A DNA stretch of 64,000 nt, from positions 248,001 to 312,000 of the forward strand of contig CAWAXG010000031.1 in NCBI GenBank assembly GCA_963785755.1, read 5' to 3'. Source of the stretch: JACCXG01 sp963785755. Its GTDB lineage: Bacteria > Acidobacteriota > Vicinamibacteria > Vicinamibacterales > 2-12-FULL-66-21. The translations under genes were made by a program, and so were the position numbers. Position 1 is the stretch's first letter. The number at the start of each line of letters is the position of its first letter. Positions 1 to 8,833 of this stretch are shown here, one piece after another. The notes beneath the pieces are model-generated. The model was not told the DNA's origin and ran no database searches. It was given only the letters and a program-made list of their open reading frames with translations.

Positions 1-107
1 TCCTCGACGGCGATCTTCTTGTCCCAGCAGTCGCGGCAGTAACGCTCTTCTCCGCGCGGCTCGGAGACCTCTTTCGCGCCGCAGAGCGCGCATCTCGTCT
101 GCGCCAT
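1..107 (-). CDS. Zinc-ribbon protein, 3' part cut by window edge
   Basis: Reading leftwards from the ATG at 107 gives an open frame beginning MAQTRCALCGAKE that runs off the window. Cysteines at residues 6, 9, 24 and 27 form two CxxC knuckles separated by a charged loop, which is the pattern of a small treble-clef or zinc-ribbon domain. The later CRDCWD segment is typical of short bacterial zinc-ribbon proteins. Only about 35 residues are visible, so the function is unknown; it may be a small stand-alone protein or the N-terminus of a larger one. Confidence 0.55.
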   Translation of the reverse strand, partial: MAQTRCALCGAKEVSEPRGEERYCRDCWDKKIAVE

Positions 108-148
108 GGTTTTCCGGGACAACCTACGTGGATCCTTTCAGTGCTAGA

Positions 149-200
149 GGCCTTGACCGACTCGATTCTGCGTTCTTGAGTCAAGTATTCGGTCAAGGCC
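149..200. repeat. 12-bp perfect inverted repeat
   Basis: The arms ggccttgaccga (149-160) and tcggtcaaggcc (189-200) are perfect reverse complements around a 28-base loop. The loop itself holds the short palindrome cttgagtcaag (175-185). It lies between the zinc-ribbon gene start and the 3' end of glgP, both on the minus strand. There is no T-run on either strand, so it is not a classical intrinsic terminator. It could be an operator for the zinc-ribbon gene or an RNA-level hairpin. Confidence 0.55.
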
Positions 201-237
201 GTCCGCGCGTCAGCGCGGCGTTATCAAACAATGCAAC

Positions 238-281
238 CTAGCGAGGCGGAGCCTCGATGGTCTGAGGCGCAGCCTCGCTAG
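238..281. repeat. Nested palindromic repeat (cgaggcggagcctcg type)
   Basis: The outer arms ctagcgaggc (238-247) and gcctcgctag (272-281) are perfect reverse complements. An inner pair gcctc/gaggc (251-255 and 264-268) makes a second stem. It sits about 60 bases beyond the stop codon of glgP. The compact GC-rich form suggests a dispersed REP-like element or a 3'-end stabiliser. No T-tract follows. Confidence 0.5.
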
Positions 282-344
282 AGTGCCCCCATGGCAAAAC
301 TGCGCGCCGGTTCGATGCGGCGGTGCCGCACCCCGTTCCCGCAC

Positions 345-2498
345 TCACCGGGACGGCGTCAGCTGCCTCATCGCCGGCCCATACATCGTCTCGGCGTACT
401 CCTTGACCATGCGCCGGGCGCTGAAGCGCGGCGTCACCGACAGGATGGCCTGCCTGACCACCGCCAGCCATCGCCTGGGAATGCCGTTGACGTCGCGATC
501 GTAGAACGCCGGCACGATCTCGGACTCGAGCAGATGATAGAGCGATTCGGCGTCGGCGGCGTCGACGGCGCCGTGATCGTGCGGCGGCGCCTGGCCCTCG
601 ATCAGCCAGCCGTTCTTGCTGTTGTATCCCTCGGCCCACCAGCCGTCGCCGATGCTGAGGTGCGGCACGCCGTTGACCGATGCTTTCATGCCGCTCGTGC
701 CGCTCGCTTCGAGCGGTTTGCGCGGGTTGTTCAGCCAGACGTCGCACCCCTGGACGAGGAAGTGCGCGACGTGCAGGTCGTAGTCGTCGACGAAGGCGAT
801 CCGCCCGCCGAACATCGGGTCCACCGCACGGCGGTAGACCTGCTGGAGGTGATGCTTGCCGGTTTCATCAGCGGGATGCGCCTTGCCGGCGAACACGATC
901 TGCACCGGGCGGCGCTGCGCGTTCAGGATGTTCATCAGGCGTTCCGGATTGTGGAAGATCAACTCCGGACGCTTGTAGCCGGTGAACCTGCGGGCGAAGC
1001 CAATCGTGAGCGCGTTCGGATCGAGCAGGGTGCCGGCGGCGACGACGCGCGGGGCACTGACCCGTTCTTCTTTCCAGCGCGACCGTGCCCGTTCACGGAT
1101 GAACGCGAACAGATAATTGCGCAGCGCGTTGCGGGCTGCCCAGAGCTCTTCGTCCGGGATATCGAGGATCTTGGTCCACAGGTTCGGGTCGTCGTGGCGC
1201 TCGCGCCAGTCGGCACCGAGATGATCGTCGAAAAGGGTCGCGAGCTCCGCCGACAACCAGGTCGGCACGTGCACGCCGTTGGTGATGAATCCGACCGGAC
1301 GCTTGTCGTCGGCCACACCCGGCCAGATCGGGTCCCACATCTCGCGCGTCACCTGCCCATGCAGCTTGCTGACGCCGTTGACGGTTCCGGCGGTGCGCAG
1401 CGCGAGCGCGGTCATGTTGAACAGCGGACCGCTGCCATTGTCGTAGTGGCCGAGCGCGAGGAAGGCATCGCGGTAGGCGCCGAGCGTGCCCCAGGCGCCG
1501 GCCAGGTGCTTTTCCACCAGGTTGAACGGAAAGGCATCGTGGCCGGCCGGCACCGGCGTATGCGTCGTGAACATCGTGGTTCGCCGGACTTCCTGGACGG
1601 CGTTTTCGAAGCTCAGGCCCTCTTCGATGTGATCGCGAATCCGCTGGAGCACGACGAAGGCGGCGTGGCCCTCGTTCAGGTGCCAGACCGTGGGCGCGGC
1701 GCGGACCGCCTTCAGCGCCCGCACCCCGCCGATGCCGAGGATGATCTCCTGCTGGATGCGGGTTTCGCGGTCGCCGCCGTAGAGGCGCGCCGACAGCTCG
1801 CGATCCCACGGAGCGTTCTCCTCGAGGTCGGTGTCCAGCAGATACAACGTCACGCGGCCGAGCCGCACCCGCCACACCGAGACCAGCACGCTGCGATTGC
1901 CGAGCGGCACGGCGACGATGCACGCCTTGCCATCAGGCAGCGTCGCCGGTTCGATCGGCGCATCCGTCCAGTTCAGACGCTCGTAGATTTCCTGCTGCCA
2001 GCCTTCGGCCGAGACGGTCTGATGAAAATAGCCCTGCGGATACATGAAGCCGACGCCGATCAGCGGAATGCCGAGGTCGCTGGCTTCCTTGCAGTGGTCG
2101 CCGGCCAGCACGCCGAGACCGCCGGCGTAGATCGGCAGCGACTGGTGCAGCGCGAACTCCGCCGAGAAATAGGCGATCGATCCCTGGCTGTCGGGGAAGC
2201 GCTCGTGCCACCAGGTATCGCGCGCGCTCCGGGCGCGCTCGAGCGCTTCGATTGCCGCGTCGTAGACTTCGAGGAAGCGTTCGTCGGTCGCGGCGAGCGC
2301 CAGCATCTCCGAAGAGACGAGGCGCAGCATCAGCACCGGGTTGTGCGCGGTCTGCCGCCACAGCGGATAGTCGAGCTTGCGATAGACCTCCCGCGCCCGT
2401 GGGTTCCAGGTCCACCAGAGATCGGTCGCCAGTTCGGGTAGTCGCTTCAGCCGTTCCGGCAGGTCAGTCCGCAGGGGAGCAGTCACATTCGAATCCAC
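345..2498 (-). CDS. glgP: Alpha-glucan (glycogen/maltodextrin) phosphorylase
   Basis: GT35-family phosphorylase that releases glucose-1-phosphate from alpha-1,4-glucans in the cytoplasm, 717 residues. The N-terminus (LPELATDLWWTWNPRAREVY) is the DUF3417 region typical of the TIGR02094-type bacterial and archaeal branch. The C-terminal motif EASGTSGMK carries the pyridoxal-phosphate lysine, here K605. I chose the GTG at 2498 because it has a GGAAGGA Shine-Dalgarno and lies 22 bases after the stop of the upstream dehydratase gene. A longer in-frame extension to 2657 would overlap that gene and is not family-like. The two genes probably share a transcript although their pathways differ. Confidence 0.93.
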   Translation of the reverse strand: MDSNVTAPLRTDLPERLKRLPELATDLWWTWNPRAREVYRKLDYPLWRQTAHNPVLMLRLVSSEMLALAATDERFLEVYDAAIEALERARSARDTWWHERFPDSQGSIAYFSAEFALHQSLPIYAGGLGVLAGDHCKEASDLGIPLIGVGFMYPQGYFHQTVSAEGWQQEIYERLNWTDAPIEPATLPDGKACIVAVPLGNRSVLVSVWRVRLGRVTLYLLDTDLEENAPWDRELSARLYGGDRETRIQQEIILGIGGVRALKAVRAAPTVWHLNEGHAAFVVLQRIRDHIEEGLSFENAVQEVRRTTMFTTHTPVPAGHDAFPFNLVEKHLAGAWGTLGAYRDAFLALGHYDNGSGPLFNMTALALRTAGTVNGVSKLHGQVTREMWDPIWPGVADDKRPVGFITNGVHVPTWLSAELATLFDDHLGADWRERHDDPNLWTKILDIPDEELWAARNALRNYLFAFIRERARSRWKEERVSAPRVVAAGTLLDPNALTIGFARRFTGYKRPELIFHNPERLMNILNAQRRPVQIVFAGKAHPADETGKHHLQQVYRRAVDPMFGGRIAFVDDYDLHVAHFLVQGCDVWLNNPRKPLEASGTSGMKASVNGVPHLSIGDGWWAEGYNSKNGWLIEGQAPPHDHGAVDAADAESLYHLLESEIVPAFYDRDVNGIPRRWLAVVRQAILSVTPRFSARRMVKEYAETMYGPAMRQLTPSR

Positions 2499-2520
2499 GC
2501 TGATCCTTCCCTTGAAGTCT

Positions 2521-3540
2521 TCATGCGCACGCGCCCACCAGCTTTGCGAAGCGCGACAGATCGATGTTCCCGCCCGACACGATCGCGACGACTTTCCGAT
2601 GGCCGCGCCGGGCGAACGCCGGGTGCAGCGCCGCGGCGATCGCGCAGCCGGCCGCACCCTCGGCGATGACGTGCACGCGGTCCGCGGTCAGCGCCATCGC
2701 GCGCGCGACCTCCTCGAGGCTGACGACGATCGAGTCGGTGATGGAGTCGCGGAGCAGCGGCCACATGCTGTCGAGCACCGAGCGTCCGCCCGCGCCGTCG
2801 ACGAACGACGCCTCCCACTGGTCGAACCGGCTGGCGCGGCCCGCGTGGAGCGATCGCGCCAGAGGCGCGGCGGTCACCGGCTCGGCGGCGTAGACGCGCG
2901 CCGAGGGACGCAAGGCACGCACCGCGCAGGCGACGCCCGAGAGCAGGCCGCCGCCGCCGAGCGGCGCGATGACCGCATCCACGTCGGGCAGATCCTCGAC
3001 GATCTCCAGGCCAATCGTGCCATTCCCGCTGATGAAGCGATCATCGTCGAAGGGATGGACGAAGTGACCCTGCATTTTCTCGGAGCTGTGGGTCTCGACC
3101 GTGCGCCAGCAGTCGTCGTAGGACGTCTGCACGATGCGGGCGCCGAGCCGTTCGATCGCGCGGAGCTTGGTCGCGGGAGCGGTGTCCATCACCAGCACGC
3201 TCGCCGCGGCGCCGACCTTGCGCGCCGCGAGCGCGACGCCCTGCGCGGCGTTGCCGGCGCTGACGGTCCAGACCCCCTGCGCCCGCTGGTCGGCGGTGAG
3301 CTGCCGCACGGCGTTGTAGGCGCCGCGGATCTTGAACGATCCGATCGGCTGCAGCGTTTCGAGCTTGAGGAAGATCTCGAGCGGCGATCCAACCTGCGCG
3401 GCGGCGTCAGTGGCCTTTGACCCAAGGTCGAGCCGGATGAGCGGCGTGCGCACTGCCGCTTCATAGACAATCGCTGCGGCGTCGCGGATCGTGGCCAGGG
3501 AAATATTGCGTGACGTCACCGGCGGTGTCTGCGAGAACAC
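2521..3540 (-). CDS. Threonine/serine dehydratase (PLP fold type II)
   Basis: 339-residue member of the threonine ammonia-lyase/serine dehydratase family, which deaminates L-Thr or L-Ser to 2-oxoacids in the cytoplasm. The PLP-binding motif SFKIRGAYNA has its lysine at K70, and the glycine-rich phosphate-binding loop LGGGGLLSG lies near residue 190. There is no C-terminal ACT domain, so it resembles the short catabolic type rather than feedback-regulated IlvA. Some members of this fold are serine racemases or L-threo-3-hydroxyaspartate dehydratases, so substrate is uncertain. The start is a GTG; the gene is divergent from the asparaginase at 3621 and lies just upstream of glgP. Confidence 0.88.
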   Translation of the reverse strand: MFSQTPPVTSRNISLATIRDAAAIVYEAAVRTPLIRLDLGSKATDAAAQVGSPLEIFLKLETLQPIGSFKIRGAYNAVRQLTADQRAQGVWTVSAGNAAQGVALAARKVGAAASVLVMDTAPATKLRAIERLGARIVQTSYDDCWRTVETHSSEKMQGHFVHPFDDDRFISGNGTIGLEIVEDLPDVDAVIAPLGGGGLLSGVACAVRALRPSARVYAAEPVTAAPLARSLHAGRASRFDQWEASFVDGAGGRSVLDSMWPLLRDSITDSIVVSLEEVARAMALTADRVHVIAEGAAGCAIAAALHPAFARRGHRKVVAIVSGGNIDLSRFAKLVGACA

Positions 3541-3620
3541 GAACCCTAATCGTAGTCGGGCATTCCGTGCCCGTCAATAAACCGGATTAGACTACTGCCG
3601 TGTCCGACTGAGACCTCAGC
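3541..3620. promoter_or_regulatory. Divergent intergenic region with short palindrome
   Basis: This 80-base gap separates the dehydratase (minus) from the asparaginase (plus) and must hold both promoters. It contains a perfect 6-bp inverted repeat, cgggca/tgcccg (3557-3573, 5-base loop), which could be an operator. No convincing -35/-10 pair was found. Confidence 0.3.
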
Positions 3621-4736
3621 ATGACCACAATCAATCGTCGTGAGTTCGTCATCAGCGGCGCCACGGCAAGCCTTGCCGCCGCGGCACAGGCGCAGAGCCA
3701 AAGCCCGGCCGTGATCGCACGCGGCAGCGTCCGCCCGGTCGTGATCGCCTCGGGGAACGGCCACCGCTACCGCAACGGAGGCACGCAGACGTGCGTCGAG
3801 CGCGCGTTCGCGCAGATGGCCGAAGGCAAGGACGTGCTCGACGCCCTCATCGCCGGCGTGAACATCGTCGAGCTCGACCCGCTGGACACGAGCGTCGGGT
3901 ACGGCGGGCTGCCGAACGCCGAAGGCGTCGTGCAGCTCGACGCGTCGTGCATGCACGGACCGAAGAAACGGGCCGGAGCGGTCGCATGCCTCGAAGGCGT
4001 GCGGACCCCGTCCCTCGTCGCGCAGAAGGTGATGGACTACACCGATCATCACCTGCTCGTCGGGCGCGATGCGCAGCGCTTCGCGCGCGGCATGGGATTC
4101 ACCATCGAAGACGATCTGAACACGGAGCGCTCGCGCAACAGCTGGCTCGAATGGAAGCGCCGCAGCGATCCGCTCCACTACCTCGATCCGATCAAGCGTG
4201 ACGCCGCGCTGCGCCAGGTCGATCGCGACATGATGGCGGAAGGGCTGATCGACCCGAATCACTTCTACGGCACGATCAACTGCAACGGCGTCAACGCGAA
4301 GGCGGAGATCTGCGGCGTCACCACCACGAGCGGACTGGCCTGGAAGATTCCCGGACGCGTCGGCGATTCGCCGATCCTCGGCGCCGGCCTCTATGTGGAT
4401 GGCGCGATCGGGGCGGCCGGGTCGACGGGGCGCGGCGAGGCCAACCTCTTCAGCCTCGCCTCTTTCCTGATCGTCGAAGAAATGCGCCGCGGCAAGTCCC
4501 CTAAGGATGCCGGAATGGAAGCGCTGCGCCGGATCAAGGCCTATCAGATCGAGAAGCGGCTGCTGAACGCGCGCGGCGAGCCGAACTTCAACATCAACTT
4601 CTACATCGTCAACGCGAAGGGGGATTACGCGGGGGTTGCGATGTACAACCCCGGAAAGATCGAGTTCGCCGTCTGCGATGAGAAGGGGCCGCGGCTCGAG
4701 CTCGCGGACCCGCTTCTCCCGGGCGCCCCGGAATAA
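3621..4736 (+). CDS. N4-(beta-N-acetylglucosaminyl)-L-asparaginase
   Basis: Glycosylasparaginase of the Ntn-hydrolase superfamily, 371 residues, cleaving the GlcNAc-Asn bond of glycopeptides or acting as an isoaspartyl/asparaginase relative. The N-terminus NRREFVISGATASLAAAAQA looks like a twin-arginine signal, so the enzyme is probably exported folded. The central block GTINCNGVNA contains the likely autocleavage and nucleophile threonine, T218. It is followed by TTTSGLAWKIPGRVGDSPILG, the highly conserved family signature, quoted here without its leading residues. After activation the alpha and beta chains would split before T218. It fits the proteolytic and glycan-degrading gene set elsewhere in the window. 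Confidence 0.9.
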   Translation: MTTINRREFVISGATASLAAAAQAQSQSPAVIARGSVRPVVIASGNGHRYRNGGTQTCVERAFAQMAEGKDVLDALIAGVNIVELDPLDTSVGYGGLPNAEGVVQLDASCMHGPKKRAGAVACLEGVRTPSLVAQKVMDYTDHHLLVGRDAQRFARGMGFTIEDDLNTERSRNSWLEWKRRSDPLHYLDPIKRDAALRQVDRDMMAEGLIDPNHFYGTINCNGVNAKAEICGVTTTSGLAWKIPGRVGDSPILGAGLYVDGAIGAAGSTGRGEANLFSLASFLIVEEMRRGKSPKDAGMEALRRIKAYQIEKRLLNARGEPNFNINFYIVNAKGDYAGVAMYNPGKIEFAVCDEKGPRLELADPLLPGAPE

Positions 4737-4795
4737 CGACGGTTCCGTCTGCTCTGACGCGCGCGGGCGGGCGCGTGCGTCCGCCGCCGCAGCCG

Positions 4796-7700
4796 TTATC
4801 GCGTGTCGGCGGTTTTCAGCGCTGCCGGCGCCGTCACCGTCAACGTGATGTTGTGCTTGGCGAGCATGCCGCTGAGGGCCTGGGCTCTCGACAGAAACGC
4901 CTGTGCCTCTTCGATCGCTTTCGGTACGTCCGTCTTGGAACGTTTGTAGGCCTCAGTCGTCTGCGCCGTCGCGGGCATGCCGCCCATCAACCCGTTCTTG
5001 GCCTGCGCGAGGCGCGACACGGGATTGTCGGCGGCGGCTCCGCGTCCCCCTCCACCGCCTCCACCGATTCCCCGGCCTCCAGCAGGGGGCGCGAATTTCG
5101 CGGTGAGCTCGATCAGCTCGTTGTCCACCGCCTCGAAGGACGTCTTCACGTCGGGAGGCAGATCGGCTCGGCCGGCGATCGTCTTCGAGACATCGGGCAT
5201 CTGGCGGTTGAGCGCGGCGATCATGGTGTTGATGTCGCCGACGCGACGCTGCAGCTCGTGCAGCTCCATCGCCATGTCGAACATGCGCTTGCGTTCGACT
5301 TCGGTGAGGGACACCTCCGGATCGACTGCGACGCGCAGCGGTTTGGTATCAACCACTTTTCCGTCGACGACCAGCGACACGGTGTAAGCGCCAGGGAGGA
5401 CGAACGGGCCCGGAGTTCCACCGCCGCCGCCACCGAATCCGCCAAACCCGCCGCCTCCGCCGCAGCCTGCTCCGAACGGACTCTGTTGCGGGGTTTGAGC
5501 GCCGCCGGCTCCACCTTGCCGTCCTGCGCCCTGATCGCCGCCGCCGCGTCCGGCTCCAGCCGGGGCGGGCACCGGCTGCACACGCAGATCCCAGCACGCG
5601 GACTGGATTCCGGCCTTGTTCGAGTTCGCGAGCGCCTGCCCCGATATCTCCCGGATCTGCCGGCCCGCGGCGTCGGTAATGCGCAGCGCCACGGTGCCGA
5701 GTTGTTGCTTCGCGTACCACGACAGCACCGCCGCCTGCGGCGGATTCTCGCCGTAGAACGTCTGATCGCCCCAGAACTCGTAGTTCCTGTCGCGCGTCGG
5801 GCGGCGGTACATCACCGCCGGGGCCGGCGAGAACAGCCTGGCTTCGGTCGCCGCCGCCTTCGCCGCGGCGAGCTCCTGAATCGGTGAAAGATTGTCGAGG
5901 ACCCAGATGGCGCGGCCATGCGTGCCGAGGATCATCGCGTTGTCCCGCGGGTGCAGGGTGATCTCATCGATGCGGACCGTCGGCAGATTCGCCTTCAGCC
6001 GCTGCCAGCTGCGGCCGCGATCGAGCGTGACGAACAACCCGCTTTCGGTGCCGAGGTACAGCACGTCGGGATTCTTCTGATCCTCGGTGAGCGTTCTGGC
6101 GACTTCCTCCTTCAGGTTCGCCGCGATCGAACGCCAGGTCTGACCGAAGTCGTTGCTCGCGTAGATGTAGGTCGCGAAATCGTTCTGGCGATGGCCATCG
6201 AACGTCGCGTACACCCTCGATTCCTCGAACCGCGACGGCACGACCTCCGACACGAAGATGCCTTTGGGCAGTCCTGGCACCCGATCGATCACGTTCGCCC
6301 AGTCCTTGCCGCCGTCGCGGGTCACTTGCAGGTTGCCATCGTCGGTTCCCACGAAGAGCACGCCCGCGCGCTTTGGCGATTCCGCGAACGAGACAATGGC
6401 CGGCCAGGCGACGATGCCATCGTTGCGCGCGATGCGGATCTCGCTGTTCTTCACGCCCATCGTCACGATGTCGTCCCGATTCTGGCCCTTGCTGAGATCG
6501 GGGCTGATGGGGGTCCAGGACAGGCCGCGGTCGTTCGATCTGAAGACCCGGTTGGCGGATGCGAAGACCACTTTCGGATCGTGCGGCGAGAAGGCGAGCG
6601 GCGTGTCCCAGTGCCATCGCAGCGGGGATTCGCCGGCACCCGGCGACCGGGCGGATGCCGAGCGTTTCGCCGGTGACCCGATCCACACGGACGATGTTGC
6701 CGTCCTGCGATTCGGTGTAGGCGATCCGATAGTCCGTCGGATCCTGCAACACGACGAAGCCGTCTCCACCGAGCAGGGTCCACCAGTGGAACCCGGCAAT
6801 GCCCGCGGCGCCGCGGACCGCGCTCGGCCCGCACCAGTTGTAGTTGTCCTGCATGCCGCCGCAGATGTTGTACGGCGTCGCCATGTCCACGCTGACGTGG
6901 TAGAAGAGGCCCACCGGCAGGTTGGGGAGGAAAATCCACTTCTGCGCGCGATCGTACGAAACCGCGAGCCCGCCGTCGTTCCCGATCAGCACGTGATCGG
7001 AGTTCGCCGGATTGATCCAGATCGCATGCACATCGTCATGCGTCGATGCCGCGACGTCGGTCGCCATCGTCTGGCCGCCATCGAGCGTCTGGTGCAGGCC
7101 GACGCCGCCGAGATAGACGATCTCGGGATCGTTCGGATCGATGCGAACCTTGCTGAAATACATGGGCCGCGGGTTCGCGTTGTTCACCTTGCGCCATGTC
7201 GCGCCCGCGTCGTCCGAGCGATAGAACCCGTTCGCGTCCGGGCTGATGACGGGGGCGACGCCGCGTCCTTGGCGCCCTCCGCCAGCCTGCTGCGGCGCGG
7301 CTGCTGGCGCAGCTTGCGGAGCGTTCTGCGCGGCTGCCTGAGGCTGGGCTTCCTGTGCGCCGGCGGCTCCTGCTCCCGGACCCTGTTCGCCGCCGCCTCC
7401 GCCTCCGCGTCCGCCACGTCCTCCGCGCCCGGCGGCGGCCGCGACCGGTCCCTCGATCAGCGCATAGAGAATGTTCGGCCGCTTCCGGTACACGTCCAGC
7501 GCGATGCGTCCGAGCGGCTGATCGAGGACGCCTCCCTTGATGCGGGTCCAGGTCTCGCCGCCATCCGTGGACTTCCAGATCCCGCTGCCGGGACCGCCGC
7601 CATTCATGCAGCATTCGGTGCGCCGCCTCTGATACGTGCTGGCGTAGAGCACCTCACTGTTCGAAGGATCCATCACCAGATCGTTGGCGCCCGTGTCCTC

Positions 7701-8312
7701 GTCCACCTTCACCACGTGCTTCCAGGTCTTGCCGCCGTCGGCGGTCTTGAACACGCCGCGCTCGCCACCGGGTCCCCACAGGCTGCCGGTCGCGGCCACG
7801 AAGACGATGTCGTTGTTGCGAGGATCGATGACGATTCGGTTGATATGCTTGGCGGTGCGCAGCCCCATGTTGACGTAGGTCTTGCCGCCGTTGGTCGACT
7901 TGTAGACGCCGTCGCCCCATGACGTGCTCTGGCGATTGTTCGACTCGCCGGTCCCGACCCAGACGAGATCGGGATTGCTCTGAGAGATCGTGACGTCGCC
8001 GATCGACATCACACCCTGGTCCTGGAGCTGCGCTTCGAACGTCGTCCCGTTGTTGGTGGTTTTCCAGACCCCGCCGTGCGCCGTCGCGACGTAGTAGATC
8101 GCCGGGTTCGCCTCGTAGACGGCGAGATCGGAGATCCGGCCGGACATCGAGGCTGGCCCGATCGATCGGAAGTGCAGCGCGTCGAGCGGATCCGCGTCGC
8201 GAGTTGAACCCTCGCGCGCCGCGGCCGCCGCCTGCTCGCGACCGGCTAGCAGCGATTGACCGGCCACTGCCAGGACGAAGGCGCCAAGCGCTATCAGACG
8301 AAGTCGTTTCAT
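4796..8312 (-). CDS. Secreted VPS10/BNR beta-propeller protein (frameshifted)
   Basis: Sortilin-type propeller protein, often annotated as glycosyl hydrolase. A signal peptide (MKRLRLIALGAFVLAVAGQS) precedes at least eight Asp-box/BNR repeats, for example STNGGKTY, TADGGKTW, STDGGETW, SNDRGLSW and SNDFGQTW. There are Gly/Arg/Ala-rich linkers near residues 300-350 and 850-900, and a helical, Gly-rich C-terminus. The reading frame breaks at a CCC run (plus-strand 6639-6641). Removing one base joins RVTGETLGIRPVAG to GESPLRWHWDTPLAF and restores a 1171-residue protein, so an assembly indel is likely. The start at 8312 was chosen for the signal peptide and an upstream GGAG; an in-frame extension to 8348 is less likely. 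No catalytic activity can be assigned. Confidence 0.85.
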
Positions 8313-8447
8313 GGAAGAGTCTCCGGGCCCCCACGCGGGAGAGATCACGCTGGTGCGGACGGATTATAGCCACTTCTCGAGCAGCGCTCGGCTGGTCAGC
8401 CAAGCTGGAGGAGTGGAGAACGTGGTCATTTCGCCGGCGAGATAAAC

Positions 8448-8733
8448 GAGTCGCGGATTGACGCGGATTCACGCGGATGAGACCGGTCGGGCGGCGGCCG
8501 TAGGCCGCCGCTGGAGCAGACAGGCAGATCCGGAATTGCAAGCACCGATTGAACTGCGCCGGTGCTTGTAATTCCGGATCTGCCTGCCTGCTCTGCCGCG
8601 CTGCGCGCGGCCCGACCGGGCTGCGCCGGCGCCGGCGGGCGACATCAAGTCGAAGATCCGCGTGGATCCGCGCGAATCCGCGACTCGGGATCAAGGGGAA
8701 GATCCGCGTGCATCCGCGCAAATCCGCGACTCG
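8448..8733. repeat. Large composite palindromic element (cruciform-like)
   Basis: The outermost arms 8448-8478 and 8656-8686 are 31-base reverse complements with three mismatches, built from atccgcg units. Inside lie ccggtcgggc (8483-8492) against gcccgaccgg (8610-8619). The core arms 8514-8547 and 8560-8593 are 34-base reverse complements with two mismatches and a 12-base loop. A 9-bp hairpin (8491-8511) and a small GC hairpin (8595-8611) flank the core stem. A direct copy of the right outer arm follows at 8701-8733. The whole forms a branched cruciform upstream of the S9 peptidase. No open frame in it looks like a protein, so a non-autonomous repeat element is most likely. Confidence 0.75.
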
Positions 8734-8833
8734 TGAGTCTAGGTCTTGCAATCCGCGCGTCGCCGAGAAATATCGGCGAATTGGCCGCATAATAGGCGCC
8801 TTTGCAAGATGTGTCGGTCTGCGAGGGGGATTC

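Noticed and set aside
291..2441. Long plus-strand open frame (716 codons) opposite glgP
   Set aside because: Arg/Asp/Val-rich product without any known motif; it mirrors the strongly supported phosphorylase on the other strand, a common artefact of GC-rich DNA.
8549..8833. In-frame N-terminal extension of the S9 peptidase into the palindrome
   Set aside because: The strong ribosome site and signal peptide begin at 8834; the upstream codons are inverted repeat sequence.
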